Shown here: positions 8,936 to 17,228 of the stretch, in pieces
How the letters are laid out: each line of letters opens with the position of its first letter
Numbering within the stretch: position 1 is the first letter of the stretch
Assembly (NCBI GenBank): GCA_015056925.1
Contig: SVFJ01000018.1
Location: 1 to 46,411, forward strand
Origin: Lachnospiraceae bacterium
Lineage (GTDB): Bacteria; Bacillota; Clostridia; Lachnospirales; Lachnospiraceae
Reading direction: 5' to 3'
DNA length: 46,411 nucleotides
Position numbers and translations under genes: made by a program
Notes under the pieces: model-generated
What the model saw: only the letters and a program-made list of their open reading frames with translations
What the model was told of the DNA's origin: nothing
Databases searched by the model: none

Positions 8936-8994
8936 TGGTGAAGATAAAGGGTTATTTTTTATAAATATCAATTCTTAATTGCGTTGTTTGACGA

Positions 8995-9023
8995 TTGCGT
9001 AAAGTGTTTGGATAGGGTAAAAT
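8995..9023 (+). promoter_or_regulatory. Candidate promoter for the DUF3048-rhaM-esterase genes
   Basis: TTGCGT (8995-9000) and TAAAAT (9018-9023) are 17 bases apart. The predicted transcript would start near 9030 and carry a leader of about 65 bases. An open frame from a TTG at 8984 overlaps this promoter, which argues that the upstream start is not used. Confidence 0.5.
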
Positions 9024-9094
9024 GGTTATGTAAACGTCCATGCACAGACGAAGTATGTGCTATGGGACTAACTATGGGGAAAGGGAGAATGAAT

Positions 9095-10168
9095 ATGATT
9101 AGAAGAAATTTACGAAAAGCAGGAAAGCAGCTCCTTGCAATGGGACTTTTAACTGTAACGGTTATTGCGGGGGCTATGAACCAGACTGTTACAGCACAGG
9201 CTGAGGAGGTACAGCTGATTCGTAGTGTCTATACCAATGAGTGGGTTACTCAGCAGCAGGCACTTTTCAGACCGATAGCGGTTATGATGCCTACAGATAA
9301 GAAGGCACAGCCATCTTATGGTATCAGTCATGCAAAGGTATTGTATGAGATTATGGAGGAAGGCGGCATTTCCAGACAGCTTGCTATTATTGATGATTGG
9401 CAGAATCTTACCAAGATTGGTAATATCAGAAGCTGTAGAGCTTATTACATACCGGTAGCTACCGAGTGGGACCCGATTTTGATTCATTTTGGCGGTGTTG
9501 TATATATGAAGGACAGAATTACGGCTCCTGATATCAATAATTTATCCGGTTCGGCACAGTATGGAGTTGGCGGAGGCGCAGTAGGTTCATCAGCATTTTA
9601 CAGAACAACAGACCGTAAAGCACCACATAATGCGTATACCAGTGCAGCAGGTATCGTTAAGGCGTCACAGTCTCTTGGTTATTCAATAGGTCTAAGACCG
9701 GAGTATTATAATGTAAAGCATTTTACTTTTGCTGAGGGTGTGAATACATTAGAGCAGTATGGAACAGCCGCTGCTACAGCGAATGCAATTGATTTGTCAC
9801 AGGTATTCAGATATACCAAGAGCTCTTTGGTATATAATCCGGCAGATGGTTTGTACTATAAGTCGATTCACGGAGAGTTACAGACAGATGGTGAAAATGG
9901 TGTTCCTCTTACTTTTGCCAATGTTATCGTGCAGAATACAAAGTGGTGTCAGTTAGACCAGAATGGTTATTTGTATTTCCAGATGCATGACACAACAGAG
10001 GACGGATACTATTTCACAAAGGGTAAGGCAATCCATATCACATGGCAGAAGACATCGGATTATGAGCCAACCAGATATTATGATGACTTTGGTAACGAGA
10101 TTCAGTTGAATGAAGGTAAGACATATATTGCGATTGCGCAGTCGGGTAAGCAGGTAGTATTTTACTAA
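9095..10168 (+). CDS. Exported DUF3048-family protein (YerB-like)
   Basis: A secreted protein of about 357 residues. The chosen ATG at 9095 follows AGGGAG (9082-9087) by seven bases and gives a good Sec signal peptide (basic MIRRNLRKAGKQ, a hydrophobic core, cleavage near AQAEE). Longer in-frame starts lack this arrangement. The body matches the DUF3048 family in RPIAVMMPTDKKAQPSYGIS and AKVLYEIMEEGGISRQLAI, and ends in a beta-rich part with HITWQKTSDYEPTRYYDD and GKTYIAIA. Its molecular role is unknown. It is 26 bases upstream of rhaM, so it may be co-transcribed, but a functional link to rhamnose use is only positional. Confidence 0.8.
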   Translation: MIRRNLRKAGKQLLAMGLLTVTVIAGAMNQTVTAQAEEVQLIRSVYTNEWVTQQQALFRPIAVMMPTDKKAQPSYGISHAKVLYEIMEEGGISRQLAIIDDWQNLTKIGNIRSCRAYYIPVATEWDPILIHFGGVVYMKDRITAPDINNLSGSAQYGVGGGAVGSSAFYRTTDRKAPHNAYTSAAGIVKASQSLGYSIGLRPEYYNVKHFTFAEGVNTLEQYGTAAATANAIDLSQVFRYTKSSLVYNPADGLYYKSIHGELQTDGENGVPLTFANVIVQNTKWCQLDQNGYLYFQMHDTTEDGYYFTKGKAIHITWQKTSDYEPTRYYDDFGNEIQLNEGKTYIAIAQSGKQVVFY

Positions 10169-10193
10169 GGATATGATTTAGGAGGTTACAGAT

Positions 10194-10505
10194 ATGATTA
10201 AGGGATTTAAGATGAAATTATTTGCAGGACAGGAAGAGGAGTACGAGAGACGTCATAATCTCTTATGGCCGGAGATGGCGGATATGATTCATGAGCATGG
10301 CGGAAAGAACTATACGATTTTCCTAGATAGAGAGACGCTGACTCTGTTTGGTTACATTGAGATTGAGAATGAGGAACTTTGGGCAAAGGGCGCAGATACA
10401 GCAATCAATCGTAAATGGTGGGATTACATGGCTGATATCATGGAGACCAATCCGGACAATAGTCCTGTAAGTATTGATTTGCAGAATGTATTTCATTTAG
10501 ATTAA
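10194..10505 (+). CDS. rhaM: L-rhamnose mutarotase
   Basis: A 103-residue cytosolic enzyme that interconverts alpha- and beta-L-rhamnose. Family signatures are the N-terminal GFKMKLFAGQEEEYERRHN with the catalytic-site His, LWPEMADMIHEHGGKNYTIF, and the C-terminal RKWWDYMADIMETNPDNSP with the WWxYMAxIM motif. The start is preceded by AGGAGG. It lies between the DUF3048 gene and an esterase. No other rhamnose catabolic genes (rhaA, rhaB, rhaD) are in the window, so those steps must be encoded elsewhere. Its presence supports reading the neighbouring enzymes as acting on rhamnogalacturonan. Confidence 0.95.
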   Translation: MIKGFKMKLFAGQEEEYERRHNLLWPEMADMIHEHGGKNYTIFLDRETLTLFGYIEIENEELWAKGADTAINRKWWDYMADIMETNPDNSPVSIDLQNVFHLD

Positions 10506-10515
10506 GGAGTAAGAA

Positions 10516-11373
10516 ATGAGATTTGAAACATGGAAGCTTGATATACCGGGAGCGGTACAGGCAAAGTTAAATATTTATCTTCAGGATAGTTATCCGGGAA
10601 CATTGTTAATTGAGAAGAGACCGATGGTGCTTGTTTGCCCGGGTGGCGGATACGGACATGTATCACCCAGAGAAGCAGACCCGGTTGCACTGGAGTTCTT
10701 GGCAGCAGGATGTCAGGCAGCAGTGCTCTGGTATGATATTGCAGATCAGGGAGTAGAGTTTCCGCAGCATTTGATGGAGGTAGCAGCTTCAGTAGCATAT
10801 TTGCGAGAACATGCAGATGAGTTCAATATTATTGCAGACCAGATTCTGGTAGCAGGATTTTCGGCAGGCGGACATCTTGTAGCAAGTCTTGGATGCTTCT
10901 GGCATGAGGATTGGCTTGAGAAGAAGATGAACATGCCTAAGGAGAACTATCAGCCAAACGGTTTGATTCTTGCATATCCTGTGATTACAGCGGGAGAGTT
11001 TGCACATAGAGGTTCCTTTGAGAATGTGATGGGAAGTAAGGCACAGGCAGGAGACGATGCAACAGGACTTAGCGGTGCAGAGCTTGAGGCAAAGCTTAGT
11101 CTTGAGCATCAGGTAACTGACAAGGTTCCGCCGGTATTTATGTGGCATACCTTCGAGGATGGAGCCGTTCCGCTTGAGAATTCATTGCTTTTGGCGACGG
11201 CACTGCGTAAGGCCGGTGTAAGTCTTGAGTACCATGTGTTCCCAAGAGGCGGTCATGGCTATGGACTTGCTAATAAACTGACTGTTATGCCATCTTTAAA
11301 GGAGCTTGACCCACAGTGTGAGCAGTGGATGAGTCTTTGTAAGAATTGGATTAAATACACATACATGAATTAG
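10516..11373 (+). CDS. Alpha/beta-hydrolase, carbohydrate acyl-esterase type
   Basis: A 285-residue serine hydrolase without signal peptide. The oxyanion-hole segment is VCPGGGYGHVSPRE (about residues 37-50), the nucleophile elbow is GFSAGGH (about 114-120), the acid is in WHTFEDGAVP, and the catalytic His is in PRGGHGYGLA near the end. This is the acetyl-xylan/pectin esterase-like (Aes/BD-FAE) arrangement. It starts ten bases after rhaM with AAGGAG, so it is in the same operon. In this context it probably removes acetyl groups from imported rhamnogalacturonan oligosaccharides; the actual ester is inferred. Confidence 0.85.
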   Translation: MRFETWKLDIPGAVQAKLNIYLQDSYPGTLLIEKRPMVLVCPGGGYGHVSPREADPVALEFLAAGCQAAVLWYDIADQGVEFPQHLMEVAASVAYLREHADEFNIIADQILVAGFSAGGHLVASLGCFWHEDWLEKKMNMPKENYQPNGLILAYPVITAGEFAHRGSFENVMGSKAQAGDDATGLSGAELEAKLSLEHQVTDKVPPVFMWHTFEDGAVPLENSLLLATALRKAGVSLEYHVFPRGGHGYGLANKLTVMPSLKELDPQCEQWMSLCKNWIKYTYMN

Positions 11374-11381
11374 AATGGGAC

Positions 11382-11654
11382 GGTGCTTCAGTACTGTGCT
11401 ATTTAAAACGGACTATATTTTATAACAAAAGTTTAAGCTACGAGCATAAGATTTGCTAAATGTTTTTATATAAGTGTTCTCTATGTACGGAACCGGCGCA
11501 TATTCGACATCCTTGTCTCAAATGCGCCTGCTGCCTTCATCCAAGCGGCAGCTTCCTATGGATTCCAAAACATTAACCAAATCTAAATACTCTTCGCAAT
11601 ACTTTTGCCTATAAAATATAGTCCGTTTTTGACGTGACACAGCGCTTAAGCACC
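11382..11654 (+). repeat. Structured intergenic element, copy A (full length, + orientation)
   Basis: A 273-base nested structure between two convergent genes. The outer helix is GGTGCTT (11382-11388) with AAGCACC (11648-11654). A perfect 20-bp stem joins 11405-11424 to 11610-11629 and is followed by TTTTT. A further long helix (around 11450-11468 with 11567-11584) encloses GGAA (11489-11492) pairing TTCC (11553-11556). That encloses two hairpins: GGCGCAT/ATGCGCC (11495-11501/11522-11528) capped by GACA-TCCT-TGTC, and GCTGCC/GGCAGC (11530-11535/11547-11552) with loop TTCATCCAAGC. The same architecture recurs in copies B and C. Confidence 0.85.
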
Positions 11655-11691
11655 TGTGTATATGAATTTTTTTGAAAAATTGAGTAACGTA

Positions 11692-11834
11692 ACACTTTGC
11701 GATTAGACTACGAAAGAAAAGACTGTAATTTGTAATCAAAAGTATTGTGCAGAGCATTTAGTTATACTTGATGTTCGGAACTCTAACTTTTGATACAAAC
11801 TACAGTCTTTTTATGTAGTATAATTGCAAAGTGT
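11692..11834 (-). repeat. Structured element, copy D (internally deleted, - orientation)
   Basis: This copy has the outer parts of the element but not the two-hairpin core. ACACTTTGC (11692-11700) pairs GCAAAGTGT (11826-11834), ACTAC pairs GTAGT, and AAGACTGTAATTTGT (11719-11733) pairs 11795-11809 with one mismatch. The inner flanks (the TTTAG...CTTGATGTT side and the CGGAACTC...ACTTTTGA side) match copy C closely but are joined directly, so roughly 130 bases of core are missing. It lies just after the 3' end of the AraC gene, in the same direction as that gene, and may serve as its transcription end. Confidence 0.75.
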
Positions 11835-11846
11835 GGCTGTGTGCTT

Positions 11847-12803
11847 CTACTTCTCAGGATACATCCAGCCTTTGTATTCAAGGATGGAGAGCTTCTCTTG
11901 ATTCTCCTTAGTGAGGAGAGTCTCGTTACGGTAGTTACGCGGTGTAATCTGCATCACATCCATAAAGTGACGATTGAAGCTTGAAACAGAGCGGAAGCCT
12001 ACCATTTCGGAAATTTCTAAGATGGAGAATTCTGTACTTCTGAGAAGATTACAAGCCTTGTGAATACGTGTGTTGTTCACGAAATCCAAAGGACTGGTTC
12101 CCATAATGGAATGGAAAAGTCTTCTAAAATGTGTGGGACTAAGGCGGCAAATGTCAGCCAGATAATTAATGTCGAACTGCTGTGCAAAATTGTCCTCAAT
12201 ATAGTCCAAAACCGGCGACAATACCATGGCATTGTCAGGAGGGTGGTCAGTAAGCGTAGCTTCCTGACCACCCTCACTCTGTATTCTATGTAATTCTATA
12301 CATAAAGATAATAGAAGCCCTGTTGCACTCATTTGGTAATGAGGGCGTTTTTCTTCTAATTCCTGAATGATTGTAGTCGTAAGCTGATATACCAATGGAT
12401 AGGTGTCCCTGCTCAAAATATGCTTATACTCTTTATATGCAGAAAGAGACAGGTCGAAGCCTCTTGAAAAGTTAGGTGCTATATTACGGAATAATTCACT
12501 TGGGTCTATAAATAAGTAAGACCAGTGACTCTCTGTGCCCGGCGAGCTATATGTGGTATGCGGAATGTTACGCGGCACACAGGTAATATCGCCCTCCTTA
12601 AAATACAGCGGTTCCTGTCCGCTGAACTTCATATAGCCACTCTCGGAATGACATATCCCTATTTCCAAACAATTATGAAAGTGCAGATTCTTGCTTGGAA
12701 TGTTGGAAATCTTCCAATGTTCACCTGATAAAAGCAGTACAGGGAAATCATATGGGAGATAATAATTACGGTATTCTGCGATACCTGATTTGGGCTTTGA
12801 CAT
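11847..12803 (-). CDS. AraC-family regulator with cupin sensor, probable activator of the transporter operon
   Basis: A regulator of about 318 residues. The N-terminal half is a cupin-like ligand domain (LHFHNCLEIGICHSESGYM, then EGDITCVPRNIPHTT). The C-terminal hundred residues carry two helix-turn-helix motifs (FDINYLADICRLSPTHFRRL and FSILEISEMVGFRSVSSFNR) and the PRNYRN end typical of AraC proteins. The start is set at 12803 because AAGGGGG lies eight bases before that ATG; the in-frame ATG at 12824 has no such site. It is divergent from the ABC importer genes, and repeated 12-17 bp motifs in the shared intergenic region are likely its operators. The ligand is probably a pectin-derived sugar. 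Confidence 0.9.
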   Translation of the reverse strand: MSKPKSGIAEYRNYYLPYDFPVLLLSGEHWKISNIPSKNLHFHNCLEIGICHSESGYMKFSGQEPLYFKEGDITCVPRNIPHTTYSSPGTESHWSYLFIDPSELFRNIAPNFSRGFDLSLSAYKEYKHILSRDTYPLVYQLTTTIIQELEEKRPHYQMSATGLLLSLCIELHRIQSEGGQEATLTDHPPDNAMVLSPVLDYIEDNFAQQFDINYLADICRLSPTHFRRLFHSIMGTSPLDFVNNTRIHKACNLLRSTEFSILEISEMVGFRSVSSFNRHFMDVMQITPRNYRNETLLTKENQEKLSILEYKGWMYPEK

Positions 12804-12828
12804 GTAAAATACCCCCTTATCCATGTTT

Positions 12829-12845
12829 AAATGGTTATTTTTGCA
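12829..12845 (+). promoter_or_regulatory. Candidate AraC operator, copy 1
   Basis: A 17-base motif, AAATGGTTATTTTTGCA, that recurs exactly at 13062-13078. Its core TGGTTATTTTTG is also present inverted at 12887-12898. It is just upstream of the AraC start codon, in a position suited to autoregulation. Confidence 0.6.
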
Positions 12846-12886
12846 AAGAAAACAACATTATGTGAACACAAAAAATGAAAGGCTTT

Positions 12887-12898
12887 CAAAAATAACCA
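12887..12898 (-). promoter_or_regulatory. Candidate AraC operator, inverted copy
   Basis: CAAAAATAACCA on the + strand is the reverse complement of the core shared by the sites at 12829 and 13062. Three copies of one 12-mer in 250 bases, in both orientations, is typical of an AraC looping arrangement. Confidence 0.5.
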
Positions 12899-13061
12899 AG
12901 TGAAGCCATAATATTACATAATATAATCCCCCAAAAAAGAAAAACCTTCCAATGAAATTGAGAGGAAAATATTATGTAATAGACAAAATGCATATGAAAA
13001 TGGTTTAATCCATAGTTAAAATATGCAGTTATACCATTCATTTCAAAATGGAGTATAACAT

Positions 13062-13078
13062 AAATGGTTATTTTTGCA
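13062..13078 (+). promoter_or_regulatory. Candidate AraC activator site upstream of the importer promoter
   Basis: An exact 17-base repeat of the motif at 12829-12845. It is centred about 60 bases before the expected transcription start of the importer operon, where an AraC activator would contact RNA polymerase. Confidence 0.6.
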
Positions 13079-13096
13079 TAGTATTTTTTGAAGTCT

Positions 13097-13125
13097 GGAG
13101 AGAAAAAGACTAAAAAATGTATAAT
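13097..13125 (+). promoter_or_regulatory. Candidate importer promoter with weak -35
   Basis: A perfect TATAAT at 13120-13125, but the hexamer 17 bases upstream is TGGAGA, a poor -35. A good -10 with a poor -35 just downstream of the repeated motif suggests dependence on the divergent AraC protein. Confidence 0.5.
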
Positions 13126-13197
13126 AATAGACTCATAAAAGCCAGTAAACTATACAAAATAACGATATAGGGTTTTGGTTGGGAGGTTTCACAAATT

Positions 13198-14148
13198 ATG
13201 AGTAAGGTAAAGAAACGTGGCAAAGAGATTGTCACAACAGTAAGTTGGAAGAATGCATTAAAGAGAGACTGGCAGTTGTATCTTATGTTGTTACTTCCTG
13301 TCATTATGGTGGTTCTGTTTAACTATGCGGCATATCCGGGATTGAGAATGGCATTCATGGATTATAAGCCGGCAAAGGGTTATGACGGTAGTAAATGGGT
13401 CGGCATGGAGACTTTTATAAAAATATTTAAGGATGCAGATTTTATCAGAGCATTGAAGAATTCAATCGTATTCAATCTCTTGGATTTATTAGTTGGATTC
13501 CCGATGCCGATTATTCTGGCACTTATGCTTAATGAATTAAAGTTCTTAAAGTTTAAGAAGGTTACACAGACCATTCTTTATTTGCCACATTTCCTTTCGT
13601 GGGCAATTATTGGTTCTGTAGCATATACAATGTTCCGTCCTTCATCAGGTTTGATTAATGTAATCATGATGGATTGGGGATTGATTTCAGAAGGTGTTCC
13701 TTTCCTGACTGAGAAGTACCATTGGGCGGTTACATATTTACTGATTGGTGTATGGCAGAATATGGGATGGGGAACCATTCTCTATCTTGCAGCGATTACA
13801 AGTATTAACGGTGAGTTATATGAGGCAGCTATCATCGATGGTGCCAACAGATGGCAGAAGATGTGGCATGTTACACTTCCGGGTATCAGAGGAACAATTG
13901 TAACTCTGTTAATTATGAACCTTGGACGTGTAATGGGTTCTAACTTAGAGAGATTGATGGCGTTTGATAATACACAGGTAAGAGATTTCCAGTATCAGTT
14001 GGCTGTATATATCTATCAGAAGGGTCTTGGAAACGGTAAGTTCTCACAAGGTACTGCGGTTGGTTTGTTCCAGTCATTGGTAGGTGTAGTACTGGTATTA
14101 TTATCCGATAAGATTGCTAAGATGCTTGGCGAAGATGGTTTGCTATAG
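13198..14148 (+). CDS. ABC oligosaccharide importer permease, LplB/YteP type
   Basis: A 316-residue membrane permease with six predicted helices, beginning LYLMLLLPVIMVVLFNYAAYPGL. The EAA loop that contacts the ATPase is seen as EAAIIDGANRWQKMWHVTLP. This family (LplB, YteP) imports complex oligosaccharides, including rhamnogalacturonan fragments in Bacillus. It is the first gene of a three-gene importer, 12 bases before the second permease. No ATPase is encoded here, so a shared MsmX-type ATPase encoded elsewhere is expected. Confidence 0.92.
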   Translation: MSKVKKRGKEIVTTVSWKNALKRDWQLYLMLLLPVIMVVLFNYAAYPGLRMAFMDYKPAKGYDGSKWVGMETFIKIFKDADFIRALKNSIVFNLLDLLVGFPMPIILALMLNELKFLKFKKVTQTILYLPHFLSWAIIGSVAYTMFRPSSGLINVIMMDWGLISEGVPFLTEKYHWAVTYLLIGVWQNMGWGTILYLAAITSINGELYEAAIIDGANRWQKMWHVTLPGIRGTIVTLLIMNLGRVMGSNLERLMAFDNTQVRDFQYQLAVYIYQKGLGNGKFSQGTAVGLFQSLVGVVLVLLSDKIAKMLGEDGLL

Positions 14149-14160
14149 GAGGTTGTAAAG

Positions 14161-15081
14161 ATGGCAAAAAAGAATATGGATGAAGTGAGCTCCGATGGAA
14201 GCCGCGCAATAAGTAGATTTCAAATAAGCGATATCGTGATTATCGTTGTGATTGTTGCCCTTTGTGCGACATGTGTCCTGCCTTTCTGGCATGTGCTTGT
14301 AAAGTCTATTTCCGGTAATAACGCTGTTATGATGAAGGAAGTATTTTTCTGGCCGAAGGATTTGTCGTTTGAGGCATATACAAAGGTTTTTGCAGACGAT
14401 ACAATGGTTCATTCTATGTTATATAGTGCGATGGTTACATTGATTTTTACCATTCTTGGTATGGTGGTATGTACATGTTCGGCATATCCGCTTTCTAAGA
14501 AGAGATTAAAGGGAAAAGGATTCTTTACTTTTGTATTGATGGTTCCTATGTATTTCTCAGCAGGTATGATTCCGGCATATTTATTAATGCATGATTTACA
14601 TTTGTTAGATACTATGTGGGTATTAATTCTTCCGTTGATTTACTCTCCTTACAATATGTTGGTTATGAAGACATATTTCCAGAGTTCTATTCCGGATTCA
14701 TTAGAGGAGTCAGCGTTCCTGGATGGTGCAACCAATTTCCAGATTTTGTGGAAGATTGTATTACCGCTTTGCAAGCCGATTATCGCAACACTTTCTCTCT
14801 TCTATGCAGTAGGTAGATGGAATGCGTATAGTGATAATATGTACTATATCAGAACAGACAGCTTGAGAATGATTCAGTATAAGCTTTACCTGTTGGTACA
14901 GGGAGCAGAAGCATCTATTGCTACATCATTAGGAGATGTTGGTGGTGCTTCCAATACAACAACACCTGAGGTACTTCAGGCAGCATGTATTATGTTCGTT
15001 ACAATACCGATTGTTATCATTTATCCTTTTGTTCAGAAGTATTTTGTAAAGGGTGCAATGGTAGGTGCAGTAAAGGGCTAA
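14161..15081 (+). CDS. ABC oligosaccharide importer permease, YtcP/LplC type
   Basis: The second permease, 306 residues, with a basic N terminus and helices from VIIVVIVALCATCVLPFW to IPIVIIYPFVQKYF. The EAA loop appears as ESAFLDGATNFQILWKIVLP. The C terminus KYFVKGAMVGAVKG is characteristic of the YtcP/LplC group. It pairs with the preceding permease and the following binding protein. It is preceded by AGGAGG overlapping the previous stop region, consistent with tight co-translation. Confidence 0.92.
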   Translation: MAKKNMDEVSSDGSRAISRFQISDIVIIVVIVALCATCVLPFWHVLVKSISGNNAVMMKEVFFWPKDLSFEAYTKVFADDTMVHSMLYSAMVTLIFTILGMVVCTCSAYPLSKKRLKGKGFFTFVLMVPMYFSAGMIPAYLLMHDLHLLDTMWVLILPLIYSPYNMLVMKTYFQSSIPDSLEESAFLDGATNFQILWKIVLPLCKPIIATLSLFYAVGRWNAYSDNMYYIRTDSLRMIQYKLYLLVQGAEASIATSLGDVGGASNTTTPEVLQAACIMFVTIPIVIIYPFVQKYFVKGAMVGAVKG

Positions 15082-15176
15082 CTATTAATTTGGTATTAAC
15101 CTAGAGGGGTTATACATAAATCAGAACTTTAAAAAAAATTATATTAAAGTTTTTACACGAAAAGGAGGATTTCATT

Positions 15177-16940
15177 ATGAAGAAGAATACTCTTCAGAAA
15201 CTTCTTGCTGTATCACTTGTAGGTGCTATGGCAATGGGGTCATTAACAGCATGTGGCGGTTCAGATGATGCTTCTACATCATCAGACAGCGCAAAGACAG
15301 AGACAAAGAAGGAAGATACTGCACAGAAGGCAGATACATCTTCAACAGACAGCAAGGCAGATGCATCAACAGATACAAAGGCAGATGCTCCTGCAGTTGC
15401 AGGTATCGAAGGATTTACAGCTTTCGATGAGCAGGTTAAGTTAAGAATCCCTGTTTATCAGCGTGCTACACCTAACGGTGCTCCGGATGCTGCAAACAAC
15501 TACTGGACAGAGTGGGTACAGAAGGAGTTCGGTGATAAGTACAATATCGATGTAGAGTATGTACCATTTGCTCGTGGTCAGGAGAATGAGAACTATGCAC
15601 TCTTAGCTGCATCAGGTGAACTTCCTGTATGTTGTTTCGAGTACGACTATCCTGATGTAACTATGTATCAGAATGAAGGTTACTTCCAGACATATGATAT
15701 TGACTGGTTTAAGCAGATTGCTCCTACATACTGGGCAAATATGGAAGCTGAAACTCTTGATCAGTATACAGAAATCAATGGTGAGAACGTTCTTTTAATC
15801 GGTACTAGACCATATGGTAAAACAAATTACCAGTTCGTAACATTCTATCGTAAGGATTGGATGGAGGCTGCAGGTTACAGCGAGTATCCTTCAGACCCTG
15901 CAGACTTACTTGAGATGTATGCAAAGATTACAGAGCTTGGTCTTTGTGGCGACCATGTTCTTGGCGGAACAAAGGTTGAGGGTAATGGTGTAGACCAGAA
16001 CTACGCATACAGAACATATCCACAGGATGAGCTTACATGGGCAACAACAGGTGATTACTCTATCCCGGCTCTTCCGACAGAGGCTCAGAAGAAGCTTTTG
16101 CAGTGGAACAACAAGCTTTATAACTTAGGTTATATTGATGACGAGTATAATACAAGAACAGCTGATTTCGCAATCAGTGATTTCGTAAGTGGTAAGTGCT
16201 TTACATATTCTTGCTACGCTACAAATAACGTAGACGTATTAAATCAGTTCTACGAGTCAAATTCTGATGGAAAGTTAGGAATTATTACAAACAACGGTCC
16301 AGAGACATACTCTGATGGAACTTGCAACGCATTCCGTCCAAACGGTATCTTTGGTGAGTACATTGGATTCTCAAGTCAGGCAACAGAGGATGAGATGAAG
16401 GCATTTGCTATGTACCTTGAGTGGATGAGCCAGGAGGATGTTCTCTTCACATTACAGTGGGGATTCGAAGGAATCAACTTCAACTATGATGAGAATGGCA
16501 ACCCTGTATCTGTAGCAGATCAGTCAGGTCTTGCTGAGCAGCAGAGCCATAACAACAACGTTGATATGTGGTGTCTTGTAACAGCTACAAGATCGCTTGG
16601 CGATGTTGACAAGGATATCAAGGCTATTACACCTACAGGTTACCCAGATTCAGAGCAGTTCTTCAAGGATATTAAGAAGAACTACGAAGGTCAGTTAGCT
16701 TGCTACGATGCAGGTTTAGCTTCACCTGACTGTATGTTTACTGTAAGTATCGCAGCTTCTGATGAGTACAAGGAGACATTATGGACAACATATGCAACTC
16801 TTAGAGATAAGGTTGTAATGGGTTCAGAGGCAGACTTCGAGAAGAACTACGAGGAAGCTAAGCAGCAGTATCTTGATGCCGGTTACCAGGCAATTATTGA
16901 TGAGAAGAAGGCAGCTTACGAGGCAGGTTACTTTAACTAA
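15177..16940 (+). CDS. Extracellular oligosaccharide-binding lipoprotein, YtcQ/LplA type
   Basis: A 587-residue family 1-like solute-binding protein. The signal peptide ends in the lipobox LTACGG (Cys near residue 26), so it is lipid-anchored outside the membrane. A low-complexity linker rich in Ser, Thr, Asp, Lys and Ala (about 28-75) joins it to the binding domain. The size and the position after LplB- and YtcP-type permeases match the YtcQ group that captures large pectic oligosaccharides. It has a very strong AAAGGAGGA ribosome site and highly biased codons, and the hairpin after its stop suggests it is the most abundant product of the operon. Confidence 0.92.
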   Translation: MKKNTLQKLLAVSLVGAMAMGSLTACGGSDDASTSSDSAKTETKKEDTAQKADTSSTDSKADASTDTKADAPAVAGIEGFTAFDEQVKLRIPVYQRATPNGAPDAANNYWTEWVQKEFGDKYNIDVEYVPFARGQENENYALLAASGELPVCCFEYDYPDVTMYQNEGYFQTYDIDWFKQIAPTYWANMEAETLDQYTEINGENVLLIGTRPYGKTNYQFVTFYRKDWMEAAGYSEYPSDPADLLEMYAKITELGLCGDHVLGGTKVEGNGVDQNYAYRTYPQDELTWATTGDYSIPALPTEAQKKLLQWNNKLYNLGYIDDEYNTRTADFAISDFVSGKCFTYSCYATNNVDVLNQFYESNSDGKLGIITNNGPETYSDGTCNAFRPNGIFGEYIGFSSQATEDEMKAFAMYLEWMSQEDVLFTLQWGFEGINFNYDENGNPVSVADQSGLAEQQSHNNNVDMWCLVTATRSLGDVDKDIKAITPTGYPDSEQFFKDIKKNYEGQLACYDAGLASPDCMFTVSIAASDEYKETLWTTYATLRDKVVMGSEADFEKNYEEAKQQYLDAGYQAIIDEKKAAYEAGYFN

Positions 16941-16975
16941 TCATCTTTAGAAAAGAATAAGTAATTATGAATACG

Positions 16976-17005
16976 GCCCCCCGGCATAGGCTGGGGGGCT
17001 ATATT
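16976..17005 (+). terminator. Hairpin after the binding-protein gene
   Basis: GCCCCCC (16976-16982) pairs GGGGGGC (16993-16999), followed by TATATTT. The T-tract is imperfect, so it may stabilise the importer mRNA or terminate partially before the enzyme genes. Confidence 0.65.
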
Positions 17006-17121
17006 TAAAAAGGATTCCTGCATTTTCCTAAGAGCTTTTGCAAGTGGTGAGAGCTTTTATGAAAGTGTGAGATGTAATGAAATTGCAATTCGTGTTCAAT
17101 AGAATACATTTCGTGCAAAAG

Positions 17122-17152
17122 TTGACATAAACGCAGTGAAATGTGGTATGTT
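17122..17152 (+). promoter_or_regulatory. Candidate promoter for the GH105-SGNH-GH112 genes
   Basis: A perfect TTGACA (17122-17127) and TATGTT (17147-17152) with an upstream TGG (extended -10). The spacer is 19 bases, longer than ideal. A repeated AGAGCTTTT (17031-17039, 17050-17058) and the near-palindrome GAAATTGCAATTC lie upstream and could be regulator sites. Confidence 0.5.
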
Positions 17153-17228
17153 ATGATTGCTTAAAGTATATGCTATGGCTGCTTTGAGCGATACAAATAG
17201 CTTTAAGGAAATATGAGGAGGAACAAAT

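Noticed and set aside
11405-11629. MITE with terminal inverted repeats
   Set aside because: End sequences are not shared between copies A, B and C although they pair perfectly within each copy; a MITE would share its ends. Target duplications were not seen.
12876-12888. Cre box TGAAAGGCTTTCA in the AraC-importer gap
   Set aside because: It is 13 bases long and lacks the central CG of the 14-base consensus, so the match is not convincing.
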